Source: Candidatus Lightella neohaematopini (GTDB lineage Bacteria > Pseudomonadota > Gammaproteobacteria > Enterobacterales > Enterobacteriaceae). Taken from it: DNA of 64,000 nt. Positions 41,393-51,296 of this stretch are shown piece by piece. Made by a program: the position numbers and the translations under genes. Numbering within the stretch: the first letter of the stretch is position 1; each line of letters begins with the position of its first letter. The stretch covers positions 1-64,000 of the forward strand of contig JAOBJW010000002.1 of the NCBI GenBank assembly GCA_025728315.1. The letters run 5' to 3'. Under the pieces are notes generated by a model, which saw only the letters and a list, made by a program, of their open reading frames with translations, was not told the origin of the DNA and did not search any database.

Positions 41393-41992
41393 ATGTTGAA
41401 TATTACTAATAAATCTTCAAAAAGTAATCATATTAATATAAATAATAACATATTTGGTTTGTGGATATATTTAATGAGTGATTGTGTATTTTTTTCGGTA
41501 TTATTTATTAATTATATTTTATCATATAATAATATGTTAAATACTATTAATAACAATTTTTATAATATACCATTTGTTTTAATTGAAACATTAATTCTTC
41601 TTACTAGTAGTTATACTTGTTGTCTATCTACTTATTATTTTAGTATCAATAAAATAAAATATGTAGTTTATTATTTATCAATAACTTTTTTTCTTGGAAT
41701 ATGTTTTATATATATGGAATTATATGAATTTATTCACTTAATCAAAATTAATTTAGGTCCAGATAAAAATTATTTTCTCTCTAGTTTTTTTACGTTATTA
41801 GGAATACATGGAATACACATAATAATTGGACTAATTTGGTTTATAATATTGCTACTACAAATTTATTTGAATAAGTTTGATAAAATTAGAAATAATTTAT
41901 ATTGTTTGAGTTTATTTTGGCATTTTTTAGATATAGTATGGGTGTTTATTTTTACAATTGTTTATTTATTTAGTTTTAGTATTATTAAATAA
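41393..41992 (+). CDS. cyoC: Cytochrome bo3 ubiquinol oxidase subunit III
   Basis: Five-helix integral membrane subunit that stabilises CyoB. FGLWIYLMSDCVFFSVLFINY near the start and GIHGIHIIIGLIWFIILL and FWHFLDIVWVFIFTIVYL near the end are characteristic of haem-copper oxidase subunit III. 199 residues (E. coli 204). It begins 5 bp after cyoB ends, so translation is probably coupled. Confidence 0.96.
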   Translation: MLNITNKSSKSNHININNNIFGLWIYLMSDCVFFSVLFINYILSYNNMLNTINNNFYNIPFVLIETLILLTSSYTCCLSTYYFSINKIKYVVYYLSITFFLGICFIYMELYEFIHLIKINLGPDKNYFLSSFFTLLGIHGIHIIIGLIWFIILLLQIYLNKFDKIRNNLYCLSLFWHFLDIVWVFIFTIVYLFSFSIIK

Positions 41993-42006
41993 TAAGATTA
42001 TTAATT

Positions 42007-42288
42007 ATGAAAAATAAATATTTATTTGGATTTTTATGCTCTATAATATTAACAATAATTCCATTTATTTCAATATTATTAGCAAGTAAAACAATAATAC
42101 TATTAATATTAATTACTTGTGGTATATTACAAGTAATAATACATTTATTTTATTTTTTAGATTTTAGTTTATATTTAAAATATAAATGGTATCTTATGTC
42201 TTTATTATTTACTTTAATTATTATAAGTATATTAGTTACTGGTTCAATATGGATTATGTATCATATGTGTAAAAATTTATTAGTATAA
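42007..42288 (+). CDS. cyoD: Cytochrome bo3 ubiquinol oxidase subunit IV
   Basis: Small three-helix membrane subunit that assists CuB assembly in the CyoB-CyoC complex. The 93 residues (E. coli 109) start directly at the first helix (YLFGFLCSIILTIIPF); the hydrophilic N-terminal tail of the E. coli protein has been lost. ILQVIIHLFYFLDF matches the conserved second helix. The call relies partly on its place between cyoC and cyoE. Confidence 0.93.
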   Translation: MKNKYLFGFLCSIILTIIPFISILLASKTIILLILITCGILQVIIHLFYFLDFSLYLKYKWYLMSLLFTLIIISILVTGSIWIMYHMCKNLLV

Positions 42289-42307
42289 AAATATTATTAA
42301 TATATAA

Positions 42308-43156
42308 ATGATAATAAAGTATATAAGAATCATAAAACTTAAAATTGTTATTGGTAATTTACTATCTCTAATTAGTGGTTTTTTATTATCTTCTAGAATT
42401 ATAAAAGTAATAAATATTAATTTACTAAACTATACAATATTAGGAATGTTTTTTTTGTTAATATCCAATTGTTTATTAAATAATTATATTGATAGAGATA
42501 TTGATATAATTATGGATAGAACTAAAAATAGATTGTTAATAAATAATAAAATATTATCACTTTCAATATTATTAATATCTATTATATTGGCTATACTAGG
42601 ATTAACAATATTATTTATTACTAATAATTTATTAGTTTTTATTTTATCTATACTTGCTACTATAATATATGTAGTATTTTATAGTTTTTATCTGAAAAGA
42701 TACTCTTTATATAGTACTTTTATAGGTAGCTTATCAGGAGCAATGCCACCAATTATAGGATATTGTAGTGTATCAAATTTTAATTTTGAATCATTAATAT
42801 TAATGTTAATATTTATAGTATGGCAAATACCACATTTTTATTCACTATCAATTATATATATTAATGATTACAAAAAAGCTAATATTCCAGTACTACCTTT
42901 ACATTATGGTTATTTAATTACTAAAAAATATATTATTATTTCTATAATTCTATATATATTACTAATATTTTTATTATATACCATAACTAATAATAATATA
43001 TATTTTATTACTATTAATATTCCTATTATGATATTATGGCTATTTTTATCACTAAAAAATAATAATATAGATAGTTGGGCTAAAAAAGTATTCATTTTAT
43101 CTATTATAAGTATTAATGTATTTAATCTATCTATATTAAGTTATTACAAAATATAG
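42308..43156 (+). CDS. cyoE: Protohaem IX farnesyltransferase (haem O synthase)
   Basis: UbiA-family prenyltransferase that makes haem O for the oxidase. The first Asp-rich motif NNYIDRDIDIIMDRTKNR and the second aspartate region (FYSLSIIYINDYKKANIPVLP) are present, among about nine hydrophobic segments. 282 residues (E. coli 296). It is the last gene of cyoABCDE and closes a complete, self-sufficient bo3 oxidase operon, provided that protohaem and farnesyl diphosphate are available. Confidence 0.97.
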   Translation: MIIKYIRIIKLKIVIGNLLSLISGFLLSSRIIKVININLLNYTILGMFFLLISNCLLNNYIDRDIDIIMDRTKNRLLINNKILSLSILLISIILAILGLTILFITNNLLVFILSILATIIYVVFYSFYLKRYSLYSTFIGSLSGAMPPIIGYCSVSNFNFESLILMLIFIVWQIPHFYSLSIIYINDYKKANIPVLPLHYGYLITKKYIIISIILYILLIFLLYTITNNNIYFITINIPIMILWLFLSLKNNNIDSWAKKVFILSIISINVFNLSILSYYKI

Positions 43157-43202
43157 CACATATTTTAATACTTACACATGATATTATAGATATTTAATAC
43201 AT

Positions 43203-44372
43203 ATGGACGTTAGAACAATACGTATTATTGTTGGTACATGCATTTTATTTATTATAAGGATACTTAGTACATTTATTTTATTACCAGTAATTACTAGCTA
43301 TGGTAAATTATTTAATACTAATGATTTACTAGTAGGAATATCTATTAGTATATACAGTATTATGCAAATAATATGTCAAATACCATTTGGTATTGCTGCA
43401 GATAAATTTAATCGTAAAAATTTAATTACATTAGGATTAATAATATTTCTATTGGGTAATATAATAATTATTAAGTTAAATAATATTGTTGGCTTAATTA
43501 TAGGTAGAAGTATACAAGGAATAAGTGCTATTAGTCCAGTTATTATGAGTATCATATATGATTTTGTTAATAATAAGTATTATACTATAGCTATGATGTG
43601 TTTAGGAATTAGTTTTTTAATATCTTTTATTATTTCAATAGTATTTGGTCCAATAATAACTGAATTAATTAGTTTTAATGCATTATTTACATTTATAACT
43701 ATACTATCATTATTAGGGATTATTGTTACGTACTTAATTATACCAAATGTAAAATCGGACATAATAACAAGAAATAAATTTAAATTAAATATAATTAGTA
43801 TAATTTTTAACAAAAATTTAATCTTAATAAATTTTAGTATATTTTGTTTACATATATTATTAGTATCAAATTTTATAACTATACCGTATGATTTAGTTAA
43901 AGTTGGTATAAATTATTCTAACCATTGGAAAATATATTTGTATAGTACGTTATCTTTTATAATTACATTTATATTAATTAGTATTTTTAATAAATATAAA
44001 TATAAAATACTATATATATTAATTAATTTTATAATTATATTTTTAATATCAATATTACTAAAAATAATTATTCTTAGTAAATTATTATTAATAATTAGTA
44101 TACAACTATTTTTTGTATCTTTTAGTATAATAGAAGCAATATTACCACAATTTTTAAGACAAATAACTAATATTTTACCGTGTTATAATGGTACATTATT
44201 AGGTTTATACTCTACTAATCAATTTTTAGGTAGTGCTATTGGTGGTTTAATTAGTGGATTAATATTACATATTACTAAATCAATAAAGTTCGTATTATTT
44301 ATTAACATAATAATACTACTATTATGGTTGTTTATCATTATTAAAAATTATAATAAATTAAAAGAAAAATAA
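43203..44372 (+). CDS. yajR: Major facilitator superfamily transporter YajR, without YAM domain
   Basis: Twelve-helix MFS exporter family member. The motif-A region GIAADKFNRKNLI and IIGRSIQGISAISPVIMS follow E. coli YajR, and the order after cyoE is the same as in E. coli. It has 389 residues (E. coli 454): the polypeptide ends after helix 12, so the C-terminal ferredoxin-like YAM domain is absent. Substrate is not known. As one of few general transporters kept, it may export or import a metabolite traded with the host, which is inference only. Confidence 0.9.
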   Translation: MDVRTIRIIVGTCILFIIRILSTFILLPVITSYGKLFNTNDLLVGISISIYSIMQIICQIPFGIAADKFNRKNLITLGLIIFLLGNIIIIKLNNIVGLIIGRSIQGISAISPVIMSIIYDFVNNKYYTIAMMCLGISFLISFIISIVFGPIITELISFNALFTFITILSLLGIIVTYLIIPNVKSDIITRNKFKLNIISIIFNKNLILINFSIFCLHILLVSNFITIPYDLVKVGINYSNHWKIYLYSTLSFIITFILISIFNKYKYKILYILINFIIIFLISILLKIIILSKLLLIISIQLFFVSFSIIEAILPQFLRQITNILPCYNGTLLGLYSTNQFLGSAIGGLISGLILHITKSIKFVLFINIIILLLWLFIIIKNYNKLKEK

Positions 44373-44385
44373 TTATTATAAATAT

Positions 44386-45285
44386 ATGAAAATTACAATA
44401 TTAGGTTGTGGAGCATTAGGTAGATTATTAGCATATTTTTTGACTAAAAATGGTAATAATGTTCAAGGATGGTTAAAAAAAGATAAAAAAGATAATATAT
44501 GTATTAATATTATTCATATTAATAATATGAAGGATAATATTATATTACCAACAAATAATATATTACATTTAAATAGTAGTAATTTATTAATAGTAACATT
44601 AAAAATTGGTAGTATTGTTTACTCTTTAAAACAGATAATAAATTTTATTAATAAAAATTGCATCGTACTACTAATATATAATGGTTTAGGAATAGAAACA
44701 AAATTATCATTTATTAAACAATCATTATTAATTGGAGTGACTTATCATGCTGTATATAAAGAAAAAGAAATAATATATCATAATCATAAAGGATTAACAG
44801 TAATTGGTAAAATAAATAGTGCAACAAAAAATATTAATTATAATTTCTTAATAAAGAAATTAAATTTAGCATTAACAAATGTTATTTGGTGTGAAGATAT
44901 ATATACTTTTAAATTAAAAAAATTAGCAGTTAATTGTGTTATTAATCCCCTTACAACAATATATAATTGTAAAAACGGGGAACTATTAAAGTATAATAAG
45001 AGTATTTTTTCTATATGTAAAGAATTATCTGATATATTACAATATATGGGTATGTTTATTAATACTAAAGATCTAATAATTTTAGTTAATAACGTTATAA
45101 ATAATACTAAAAATAATATATCTTCTATGTTACAGGATATAAGAAATAATAAATATTCAGAAATAGATTATATAAATGGTTATATTATAAAATATGCAAA
45201 ATTATATAATTTGTATGTTTACGAAAATATAAAATTATTTAATATGATAAAATATAAAGAACTTAATATTATTAATAATAATTAA
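44386..45285 (+). CDS. panE: 2-Dehydropantoate 2-reductase
   Basis: NADPH-dependent ketopantoate reductase of pantothenate synthesis. The N-terminal Rossmann motif ITILGCGALGRLLA, YNGLGIE, GVTYHAVYKE (compare GVTTHAA), and the C-terminal KLAVNCVINPLTTIYNCKNGEL with the catalytic Lys region (KKLAVNC) support the call. 299 residues (E. coli 303). It lies 13 bp after yajR, as in E. coli apart from deleted yajQ. Other pan genes are not in this window. Confidence 0.95.
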   Translation: MKITILGCGALGRLLAYFLTKNGNNVQGWLKKDKKDNICINIIHINNMKDNIILPTNNILHLNSSNLLIVTLKIGSIVYSLKQIINFINKNCIVLLIYNGLGIETKLSFIKQSLLIGVTYHAVYKEKEIIYHNHKGLTVIGKINSATKNINYNFLIKKLNLALTNVIWCEDIYTFKLKKLAVNCVINPLTTIYNCKNGELLKYNKSIFSICKELSDILQYMGMFINTKDLIILVNNVINNTKNNISSMLQDIRNNKYSEIDYINGYIIKYAKLYNLYVYENIKLFNMIKYKELNIINNN

Positions 45286-45381
45286 TATTATATAAATTTA
45301 TTCAAATTATATATAAGCAAACAGTATATTACTTGTCATAAGAATTTTAATAATATTTGTTATATAACAATAAAAATCACA

Positions 45382-47193
45382 ATGATAAAAAAAAATAAAT
45401 ATACAATGTTAACTAATATTAATAATCCTATAGAATTACGTAAATTATCAATTAAAGATCTTGATGTTATATGTTATGAGCTAAGAGAATTTTTATTAGA
45501 TACTGTTAATCAATCTAGTGGTCATCTTGCTTCCGGTTTAGGTGTAATAGAATTAACTATTGCTTTACATTATGTTTATAATACTCCAATAGATTTTTTA
45601 ATTTGGGATACTGGTCATCAAACTTATCCTCATAAAATAATTACTAATAGACGTAATTTTATGAAGACAATTAGACAAACTAATGGATTACATCCATTTC
45701 CTTCAAGAGAGGAAAGTGAGTATGATGTATTAACAGTTGGACACTCATCTACTTCTATTAGTGTTAGTTCTGGAATAGCAGTAGCAATGAAAAAACAGTA
45801 TAAGAATAGACATGTAGTTTGTGTAATTGGAGATGGAGCAATAACAGCAGGAATGGCTTTTGAAGCAATAAATCATGCTGGTGATATTAAACCAAATATA
45901 TTAGTAATATTAAATGATAATGGTATATCTATTTCCAATAATATTGGAGCTCTTAATAATTATTTATTAAATATTAAAAAATATAACACTATAAAAGAAA
46001 CAAATGAGTTAATAAAATATGATAGTACCGATAAAAAAATTAATTTATTTCAATATTTAGGATTTAACTATATTGGTCCTGTTAATGGGCATAATTTAAA
46101 GGAACTAATTAAAATACTAAGTATTTTACGTCTAAAATCTGGTCCACAATTATTACATTTAGTAACAGTTAAAGGTTATGGTTATTTACCAGCAGAACAA
46201 GACCCGATTAATTGGCATTCAGTACCTAAGTATAGTATATCAAATAATAATTTATTATTAAAAAATAATGCTACTATTTATTCTAATGTTTTTGGTGATT
46301 GGTTATGTTATACTGCAGCTAAAGATAACAAATTAGTTGCTATTACTCCTGCTATGAGCTACGGGTCAGGTATGAATAATTTTTCTTGTCAATATCCAAA
46401 ACAATTTTTTGATGTAGCTATTGCTGAGCAACATGCTGTAACTTTTGCTGTAGGATTATCAATTGGTGGTTATAAACCAGTTGTATCTATTTATTCGACC
46501 TTTTTACAACGAGCTTATGATCAAATTATTCATGATGTAGCATTGCAAAATATTCCTATTTTGTTTGTTATTGATCGAGGAGGAATAGTAGGTCCTGATG
46601 GTAAAACTCATCAGGGATCATTTGATTTATCTTATCTACGATGCATACCTAATATTGTTATTATGACTCCAAGTAATGAAAATGAATGTAGATTAATGTT
46701 ATATACTGGTTATCATAATCAAACTAGTCCTAGTGTAGTACGCTATCCAAAAAGACCAATTACTGGAATTAATAAAATAACTAAATTATACAAAATACCC
46801 TTAGGTAAAGGTATCATCCATCGTTATGGAACTAATATAGCAATACTAAATTTTGGTACATTATTTGCACAAGCATTAATAGTTGCTAATAGACTTAATA
46901 CTACCTTAGTAGATATGAGATTTGTAAAACCATTAGATACTTCATTAATTAAAAAATTATCCTATAATCATAAAATTTTTGTTACTATTGAAGAAAATAG
47001 TATTATGGGTGGCGCAGGTAGTGCTGTTAATGAATTTATTATGTACAATCAATTATCTGTAAAAGTATTAAATATAGGATTACCAGATTTATTTATTAAT
47101 CACGGTGATCAAAAACAAATACAAATTAATTTAGGTTTAGATAGTATAGGTATATATAAAAAAATTAATAATTGGTTAAATAAAGTTTTCTGA
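45382..47193 (+). CDS. dxs: 1-Deoxy-D-xylulose-5-phosphate synthase
   Basis: Thiamine-diphosphate enzyme that opens the MEP isoprenoid pathway from pyruvate and glyceraldehyde 3-phosphate. [11 protein letters not shown], the TPP motif [18 protein letters not shown]...[17 protein letters not shown] (catalytic Glu) and [15 protein letters not shown] are conserved. 603 residues (E. coli 620). The start may be the ATG at 45382 or at 45406; the N-terminus is not conserved. ispA, xseB and thiI, which precede it in E. coli, are gone. Its 3' end overlaps convergent pgpA by 18 bp. Confidence 0.97.
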   Translation: MIKKNKYTMLTNINNPIELRKLSIKDLDVICYELREFLLDTVNQSSGHLASGLGVIELTIALHYVYNTPIDFLIWDTGHQTYPHKIITNRRNFMKTIRQTNGLHPFPSREESEYDVLTVGHSSTSISVSSGIAVAMKKQYKNRHVVCVIGDGAITAGMAFEAINHAGDIKPNILVILNDNGISISNNIGALNNYLLNIKKYNTIKETNELIKYDSTDKKINLFQYLGFNYIGPVNGHNLKELIKILSILRLKSGPQLLHLVTVKGYGYLPAEQDPINWHSVPKYSISNNNLLLKNNATIYSNVFGDWLCYTAAKDNKLVAITPAMSYGSGMNNFSCQYPKQFFDVAIAEQHAVTFAVGLSIGGYKPVVSIYSTFLQRAYDQIIHDVALQNIPILFVIDRGGIVGPDGKTHQGSFDLSYLRCIPNIVIMTPSNENECRLMLYTGYHNQTSPSVVRYPKRPITGINKITKLYKIPLGKGIIHRYGTNIAILNFGTLFAQALIVANRLNTTLVDMRFVKPLDTSLIKKLSYNHKIFVTIEENSIMGGAGSAVNEFIMYNQLSVKVLNIGLPDLFINHGDQKQIQINLGLDSIGIYKKINNWLNKVF

Positions 47194-47631
47194 TAAAAAA
47201 ATAATACTAATAGTTATTAACGCAGCTAACACATCATCAGCTATAATACCAAAACCATTATTTATACTATTTAAGTAACTTATTGGCCATGGTTTAATAA
47301 TATCTAATATTCTAAATAAAAATATACTAGATAGTATTTCTATAAAAGATTTATTAGGTAATAATAAAATTATTATTCCAGTACCAACAAATTCATCTAA
47401 TACAATTGAATAGTGATCCTTAATACTAGAATAGTTATTAACAATATGACAAAATAATATACTTAATATAATTATTGTTATTAATTCTAATATATTAATA
47501 GGTATAATATAGTACCATACTATACTACTAATAATAGTAGTTATAGTACCAGAACATGGTAAGTATCCTATACCGAAACCAATAACAATAATATATAATA
47601 ACTTATATACATACACTATTATAAAATTCAT
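47176..47631 (-). CDS. pgpA: Phosphatidylglycerophosphatase A
   Basis: Membrane phosphatase that converts phosphatidylglycerophosphate to phosphatidylglycerol. [15 protein letters not shown] near the start, [16 protein letters not shown] with the acidic metal-binding residues, and [16 protein letters not shown] match PgpA. 151 residues (E. coli 172), with N-terminal shortening. It is the last gene of the thiL-pgpA run (26 bp after thiL), in E. coli order, and overlaps the convergent dxs end. Confidence 0.94.
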   Translation of the reverse strand: MNFIIVYVYKLLYIIVIGFGIGYLPCSGTITTIISSIVWYYIIPINILELITIIILSILFCHIVNNYSSIKDHYSIVLDEFVGTGIIILLLPNKSFIEILSSIFLFRILDIIKPWPISYLNSINNGFGIIADDVLAALITISIIFLSENFI

Positions 47632-47657
47632 TTACCCAAAAAAAATAAGTTAATTTT

Positions 47658-48632
47658 TTAATTAAAATGATCATATCCTAATGGATTTTTTAGAAATTTA
47701 CTATTATAATTCAGTAATAATAACTTTTTTCCTATATAAGGAATAATTTTTCCAATATAAGTAATTTTAGTATTTTTATTTAATTTATACAATAAGTTAA
47801 TATTATTTTTATTAATAGTAAAACATAATTCATAATCTTCACTATTACATACTAAATTTAGTGCATCATTATAATTAACATATTTTTTTAGTTTTTTAGA
47901 TAATGGAAGATGATTAAGATATATTTTAGCACTATATTTAGTATTGATTAGCATGCTGTATATTTCTTTTAAAATACCATCAGAAATATCAGTAGCAGAA
48001 TTAGCAATAATTCTAATTTTTTTACTAAATTCTAATGGTGGTCTAGGTCTTAGATGTTTATTTATAAAATAAAGTTTATGTTTTATATTTAAAATTTTAA
48101 TATTATTTTTTAATATTTCTAATCCATAAGCACTATCTCCAAGTGTACCAGTGACATAAATCATATCATTGATATTTATATTAGATTTAGTTAACTGTTT
48201 ATTTATTGGTACAATTCCATATATAGTTGCTGTAATACTTAATAGCTTACCTTTACTAAGATCACCACCTATTAAATAAATATTATAGTAATTTAATTGT
48301 TTAAATAATTCATTACTAAATAAAGATAACCAGTATTCATTATATTTTGGTAATATTAAAGATATAGTAATCCATTTTGGTTTAGCCCCCATAGCCATTA
48401 TATCACTTATATTAACAACTACTATTTTATATCCTAAATCACTTGGATTAGTATTAGGTAAAAAATGTATCCCAGACACTAATGAATTAGTACTTATCGC
48501 AATAAAATATTTATTGCTATCAACAGATAATAATGCACAATCATCTCCAATACCAAGTTTAATACAGTTATCATTTATTTTTTTTTTAAAAAATCGATTT
48601 ATAATATAAAATTCATTTATGACATTTTTCAT
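47658..48632 (-). CDS. thiL: Thiamine-monophosphate kinase
   Basis: Makes thiamine diphosphate, the cofactor needed by Dxs in this same window, from thiamine monophosphate. KLGIGDDCALLSVDSN, SLVSGIHFLPNTNPSDLGYK, YLIGGDLSKG, YVTGTLGDSAYGLEIL and CNSEDYELCFT mark the family. 324 residues (E. coli 325). A ten-base T run at 48578-48587 (A10 on the coding strand, KKK codons near residue 17) is in frame but is a likely slippage site. It follows nusB by 19 bp. Confidence 0.96.
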   Translation of the reverse strand: MKNVINEFYIINRFFKKKINDNCIKLGIGDDCALLSVDSNKYFIAISTNSLVSGIHFLPNTNPSDLGYKIVVVNISDIMAMGAKPKWITISLILPKYNEYWLSLFSNELFKQLNYYNIYLIGGDLSKGKLLSITATIYGIVPINKQLTKSNININDMIYVTGTLGDSAYGLEILKNNIKILNIKHKLYFINKHLRPRPPLEFSKKIRIIANSATDISDGILKEIYSMLINTKYSAKIYLNHLPLSKKLKKYVNYNDALNLVCNSEDYELCFTINKNNINLLYKLNKNTKITYIGKIIPYIGKKLLLLNYNSKFLKNPLGYDHFN

Positions 48633-48651
48633 TTAATTAAAAAATACGTGA

Positions 48652-49053
48652 TTATTTTTTTATATTAATTTTATTAATAATTTTATCTAGTACACCATTA
48701 ATAAATTTATAACTACCATTAGTACCAAAAATCTTAGTTAACTCAATAGCTTCATTAATTACTACTTTATATGGTATATAACTATGATATATTAGTTCGA
48801 ATATAGCAATTCTTAATATTGTGTGTTCTATATAATCTAATTTATTAATATCTCGCGATAAATAAGGTAACATAACATTATCTAATTTATTATAGTTCGT
48901 TAGTACTCCTAAATATAATTTATAAAAATAAGTTACATCAACAATTGATTTATTTAATTTAAAAATAAAATTATTATTTACATTGTTCACTATTTTTAGA
49001 GAATATAATGCTTGTAATGCTCTTATTCTTGCTTTACGACGATTTTGTTTCAA
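48652..49053 (-). CDS. nusB: Transcription antitermination factor NusB
   Basis: RNA-binding protein of the rRNA antitermination complex. All-helical fold of 133 residues (E. coli 139): RRKARIRALQALYSLKI at the start, YIEHTILRIAIFELIYH and VVINEAIELTKIFGTNGSYKFINGVLDKI are typical. It sits 13 bp after ribH, the usual ribH-nusB coupling. Confidence 0.96.
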   Translation of the reverse strand: MKQNRRKARIRALQALYSLKIVNNVNNNFIFKLNKSIVDVTYFYKLYLGVLTNYNKLDNVMLPYLSRDINKLDYIEHTILRIAIFELIYHSYIPYKVVINEAIELTKIFGTNGSYKFINGVLDKIINKINIKK

Positions 49054-49066
49054 AAATTACCTTATT

Positions 49067-49537
49067 TTATTTTAAATCATATATTAAGTTTATCATTTCT
49101 AATGTTGTTAATGCTATTTCTACACCTTTATTATTTAATTTTATACCAGATCTTTTAACAGCTTGTTCTATATTGTTAGTAGTTAGTATACCAAAGGTTA
49201 TTGGTATAATATTATTTACTGATATTTCTGATAATCTAGATATACACTCATTAACAATATAGTAATGATGATTTGTTTCTCCTTTTATTACTGTTCCCAG
49301 TGTTACTATAGCTTGATATTTATTTATATGCACTAATTTATTAGTAATTATAGGTATTTCATATACTCCAGGAACCCAAACAACAGTAATATTATTTTCT
49401 CTCATATTACCTACACGTATTAATGTATTAATTACTCCATCTAATAAATTATTATTTATAGATTTGTTAAAACGTGATACAATTACAGCTACGTTAGTTT
49501 TATCATTAACTATAGTCTTAGCTTCTATTACATTCAT
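49067..49537 (-). CDS. ribH: 6,7-Dimethyl-8-ribityllumazine synthase
   Basis: Penultimate enzyme of riboflavin synthesis (called ribE in E. coli nomenclature). VAVIVSRFNKSINNNLLDG, NITVVWVPGVYEIP, LGTVIKGETNHHYYIVNE (catalytic His) and FGILTTNNIEQAVKRSG align throughout; 156 residues, as in E. coli. The ATG at 49537 lies 20 bp inside the end of ribD, so the two genes overlap and are probably translationally coupled. Confidence 0.97.
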   Translation of the reverse strand: MNVIEAKTIVNDKTNVAVIVSRFNKSINNNLLDGVINTLIRVGNMRENNITVVWVPGVYEIPIITNKLVHINKYQAIVTLGTVIKGETNHHYYIVNECISRLSEISVNNIIPITFGILTTNNIEQAVKRSGIKLNNKGVEIALTTLEMINLIYDLK

Positions 49538-50687
49538 TATTATTCTCTCTTTTTTTATATGATTTATTAGGTGCTAAACGAATTCTAATATCTATTCCAA
49601 TTTTTTTTACATCTAAAATTTTAAATTTTATTATTTTATAATCGTTATATTTTTGGTTTATATTAAATAACGAACTAGCATTTGCACCTATTATTGTAGG
49701 TGATTGATATAGTATAAATTCATCTATTAATTCTTTCTTAATTAAAATACTAGATAATGTTGATCCAGCTTCTACAAAAACTCTATTTATTTCATTTTTA
49801 CCTAAATATACTAGTAATTCAAATAAATCTAAATAAATTTTATTATTTTTTAAATATGTAGGTAAAACAACTTGTTTAATTTTTGGTAACTTTAATAAGT
49901 TATCATTAATAATAGATCTTATTAACCAAGTTACTTTATTATCTGTAATTACATTAAAATTCTCATTTATACGATTATTAACATCAATAATTACTCTAAT
50001 AGGATCTTTAATATACTTAGTAGGATAAATATTTTTTATATATTTAGGTAATAATGATTTACGTACTGTTAATCTTGGATTATCAACTATAACTGTTGAT
50101 GAAGTAGATAAAATTACATTGCTTTTTGCTCTAAAAATCTGTACATCTTGTCTTGATTTAGTAGAAGTAATCCATTTTTTTTTATTAAAAACATAATTAA
50201 CACGTCCATCTAATGATGATGCTAATTTTAAACTTACCCAAGGAATACCGGTATGAATTCTTTTAAAAAAATCATAATTAAGTTTTTCTGCTTCATCCAA
50301 CATATAACCGTATTCTACTAAAATTCCATGGCTTCTTAATTTATTAAATCCTTTACCAGATACTTTTGGGTTAGGATCAAGAGTAGCAGCTATTACTTTA
50401 AATACTTTACTTTTTATTAGAGCATCTGTACAAGGTGGTGTCTTATTATAATAGTTACATGGTTCTAAAGTAACGTAAACAGTAGAACCATATGCGTATT
50501 TACCAGCCATCATTAATGCATTTATTTCTGCATGATTACCACCATAGTATTGGTGATAACCTTCACCAACAATATTATTATCTTTTACTATGACACATCC
50601 GACATTTGGATTAGAAAATGTAGAAAATTTACCTAACTTAGCTAATTTAAACGCACGAGAAAGATATATTTTGTCCTGATTATTCAT
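49518..50687 (-). CDS. ribD: Bifunctional riboflavin deaminase/reductase
   Basis: Two consecutive steps of riboflavin synthesis. The N-terminal zinc deaminase domain shows GGNHAEINALMMAG (His and Glu) and VTLEPCNYYNKTPPCTDALI (two Cys); the C-terminal reductase domain (about 150-380) has PWVSLKLASSLDGRV and VFVEAGSTLSSILI. 389 residues (E. coli 367). It overlaps yajC by 8 bp upstream and ribH by 20 bp downstream. Riboflavin supply is a plausible benefit to a host on a vitamin-poor diet, which is inference. Confidence 0.97.
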   Translation of the reverse strand: MNNQDKIYLSRAFKLAKLGKFSTFSNPNVGCVIVKDNNIVGEGYHQYYGGNHAEINALMMAGKYAYGSTVYVTLEPCNYYNKTPPCTDALIKSKVFKVIAATLDPNPKVSGKGFNKLRSHGILVEYGYMLDEAEKLNYDFFKRIHTGIPWVSLKLASSLDGRVNYVFNKKKWITSTKSRQDVQIFRAKSNVILSTSSTVIVDNPRLTVRKSLLPKYIKNIYPTKYIKDPIRVIIDVNNRINENFNVITDNKVTWLIRSIINDNLLKLPKIKQVVLPTYLKNNKIYLDLFELLVYLGKNEINRVFVEAGSTLSSILIKKELIDEFILYQSPTIIGANASSLFNINQKYNDYKIIKFKILDVKKIGIDIRIRLAPNKSYKKRENNNECNRS

Positions 50688-51081
50688 TATTTTTTTTATC
50701 TAATTTAGGTTTATTACTGATTATTTTTGTTAAATCATTATTAAGTAAATTTACTGTACCTTTAGGTAAAATAATAGAAATATAATCTAATTTAATAATT
50801 ACTTTATTATTATCCGTAAGTAATAATAATGCATATCCATTATTAGTTTTTTCTAACACTACTCCTATCAAACCACCACTAGTCATAATTTCATCACCAC
50901 TTTTAACACTATTAATTAATATTTTATGTGATTTTATACGTTTTTGTTGAGGTCTTATAATCATAAAATAAAATATTAATACAAAAATGAATAGCATTAA
51001 CAAAATTGAATAAGGATTACTAGATGATTGTGAATAGTTGCTATAATTAACTGTAAGTATTTCATTTATAAAATTGTTCAT
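50680..51081 (-). CDS. yajC: Sec translocon accessory protein YajC
   Basis: Small inner-membrane protein associated with SecDF. A single membrane helix lies near residues 27-45 (ILLMLFIFVLIFYFMIIRPQ) and is followed by QQKRIKSHKILINSVKSGDEIMTSGGLIG, the signature of the family. 133 residues (E. coli 110). secD and secF do not follow it here; instead it leads into ribD, so the deletion of the intervening genes has fused two ancestral operons. Confidence 0.94.
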   Translation of the reverse strand: MNNFINEILTVNYSNYSQSSSNPYSILLMLFIFVLIFYFMIIRPQQKRIKSHKILINSVKSGDEIMTSGGLIGVVLEKTNNGYALLLLTDNNKVIIKLDYISIILPKGTVNLLNNDLTKIISNKPKLDKKNNE

Positions 51082-51256
51082 CTAAAATATCTTTTTAATT
51101 TACTAAACGTTATATTAACAATTTACATTATTATAATTAAAGTAATAATTTGATTATTATACTATGCAAATATTATAAAACAATATAATAAGTATTAATT
51201 TATTATTTTAATGTGTTAAAAAAATATTTAATATATCATTACATTAATATATGTGT

Positions 51257-51290
51257 TATAATCTAATCCGGTTAAAATATTTATGGAGGA
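51257..51290 (+). promoter_or_regulatory. Promoter -10 box and strong ribosome binding site before the peroxiredoxin gene
   Basis: A perfect TATAAT at 51257-51262 is followed by a GGAGGA Shine-Dalgarno at 51285-51290, six bases before the ATG at 51297. This is one of the strongest ribosome binding sites in the window, and suggests high expression. No convincing -35 box is visible at the usual distance. Confidence 0.55.
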
Positions 51291-51296
51291 TAAATT

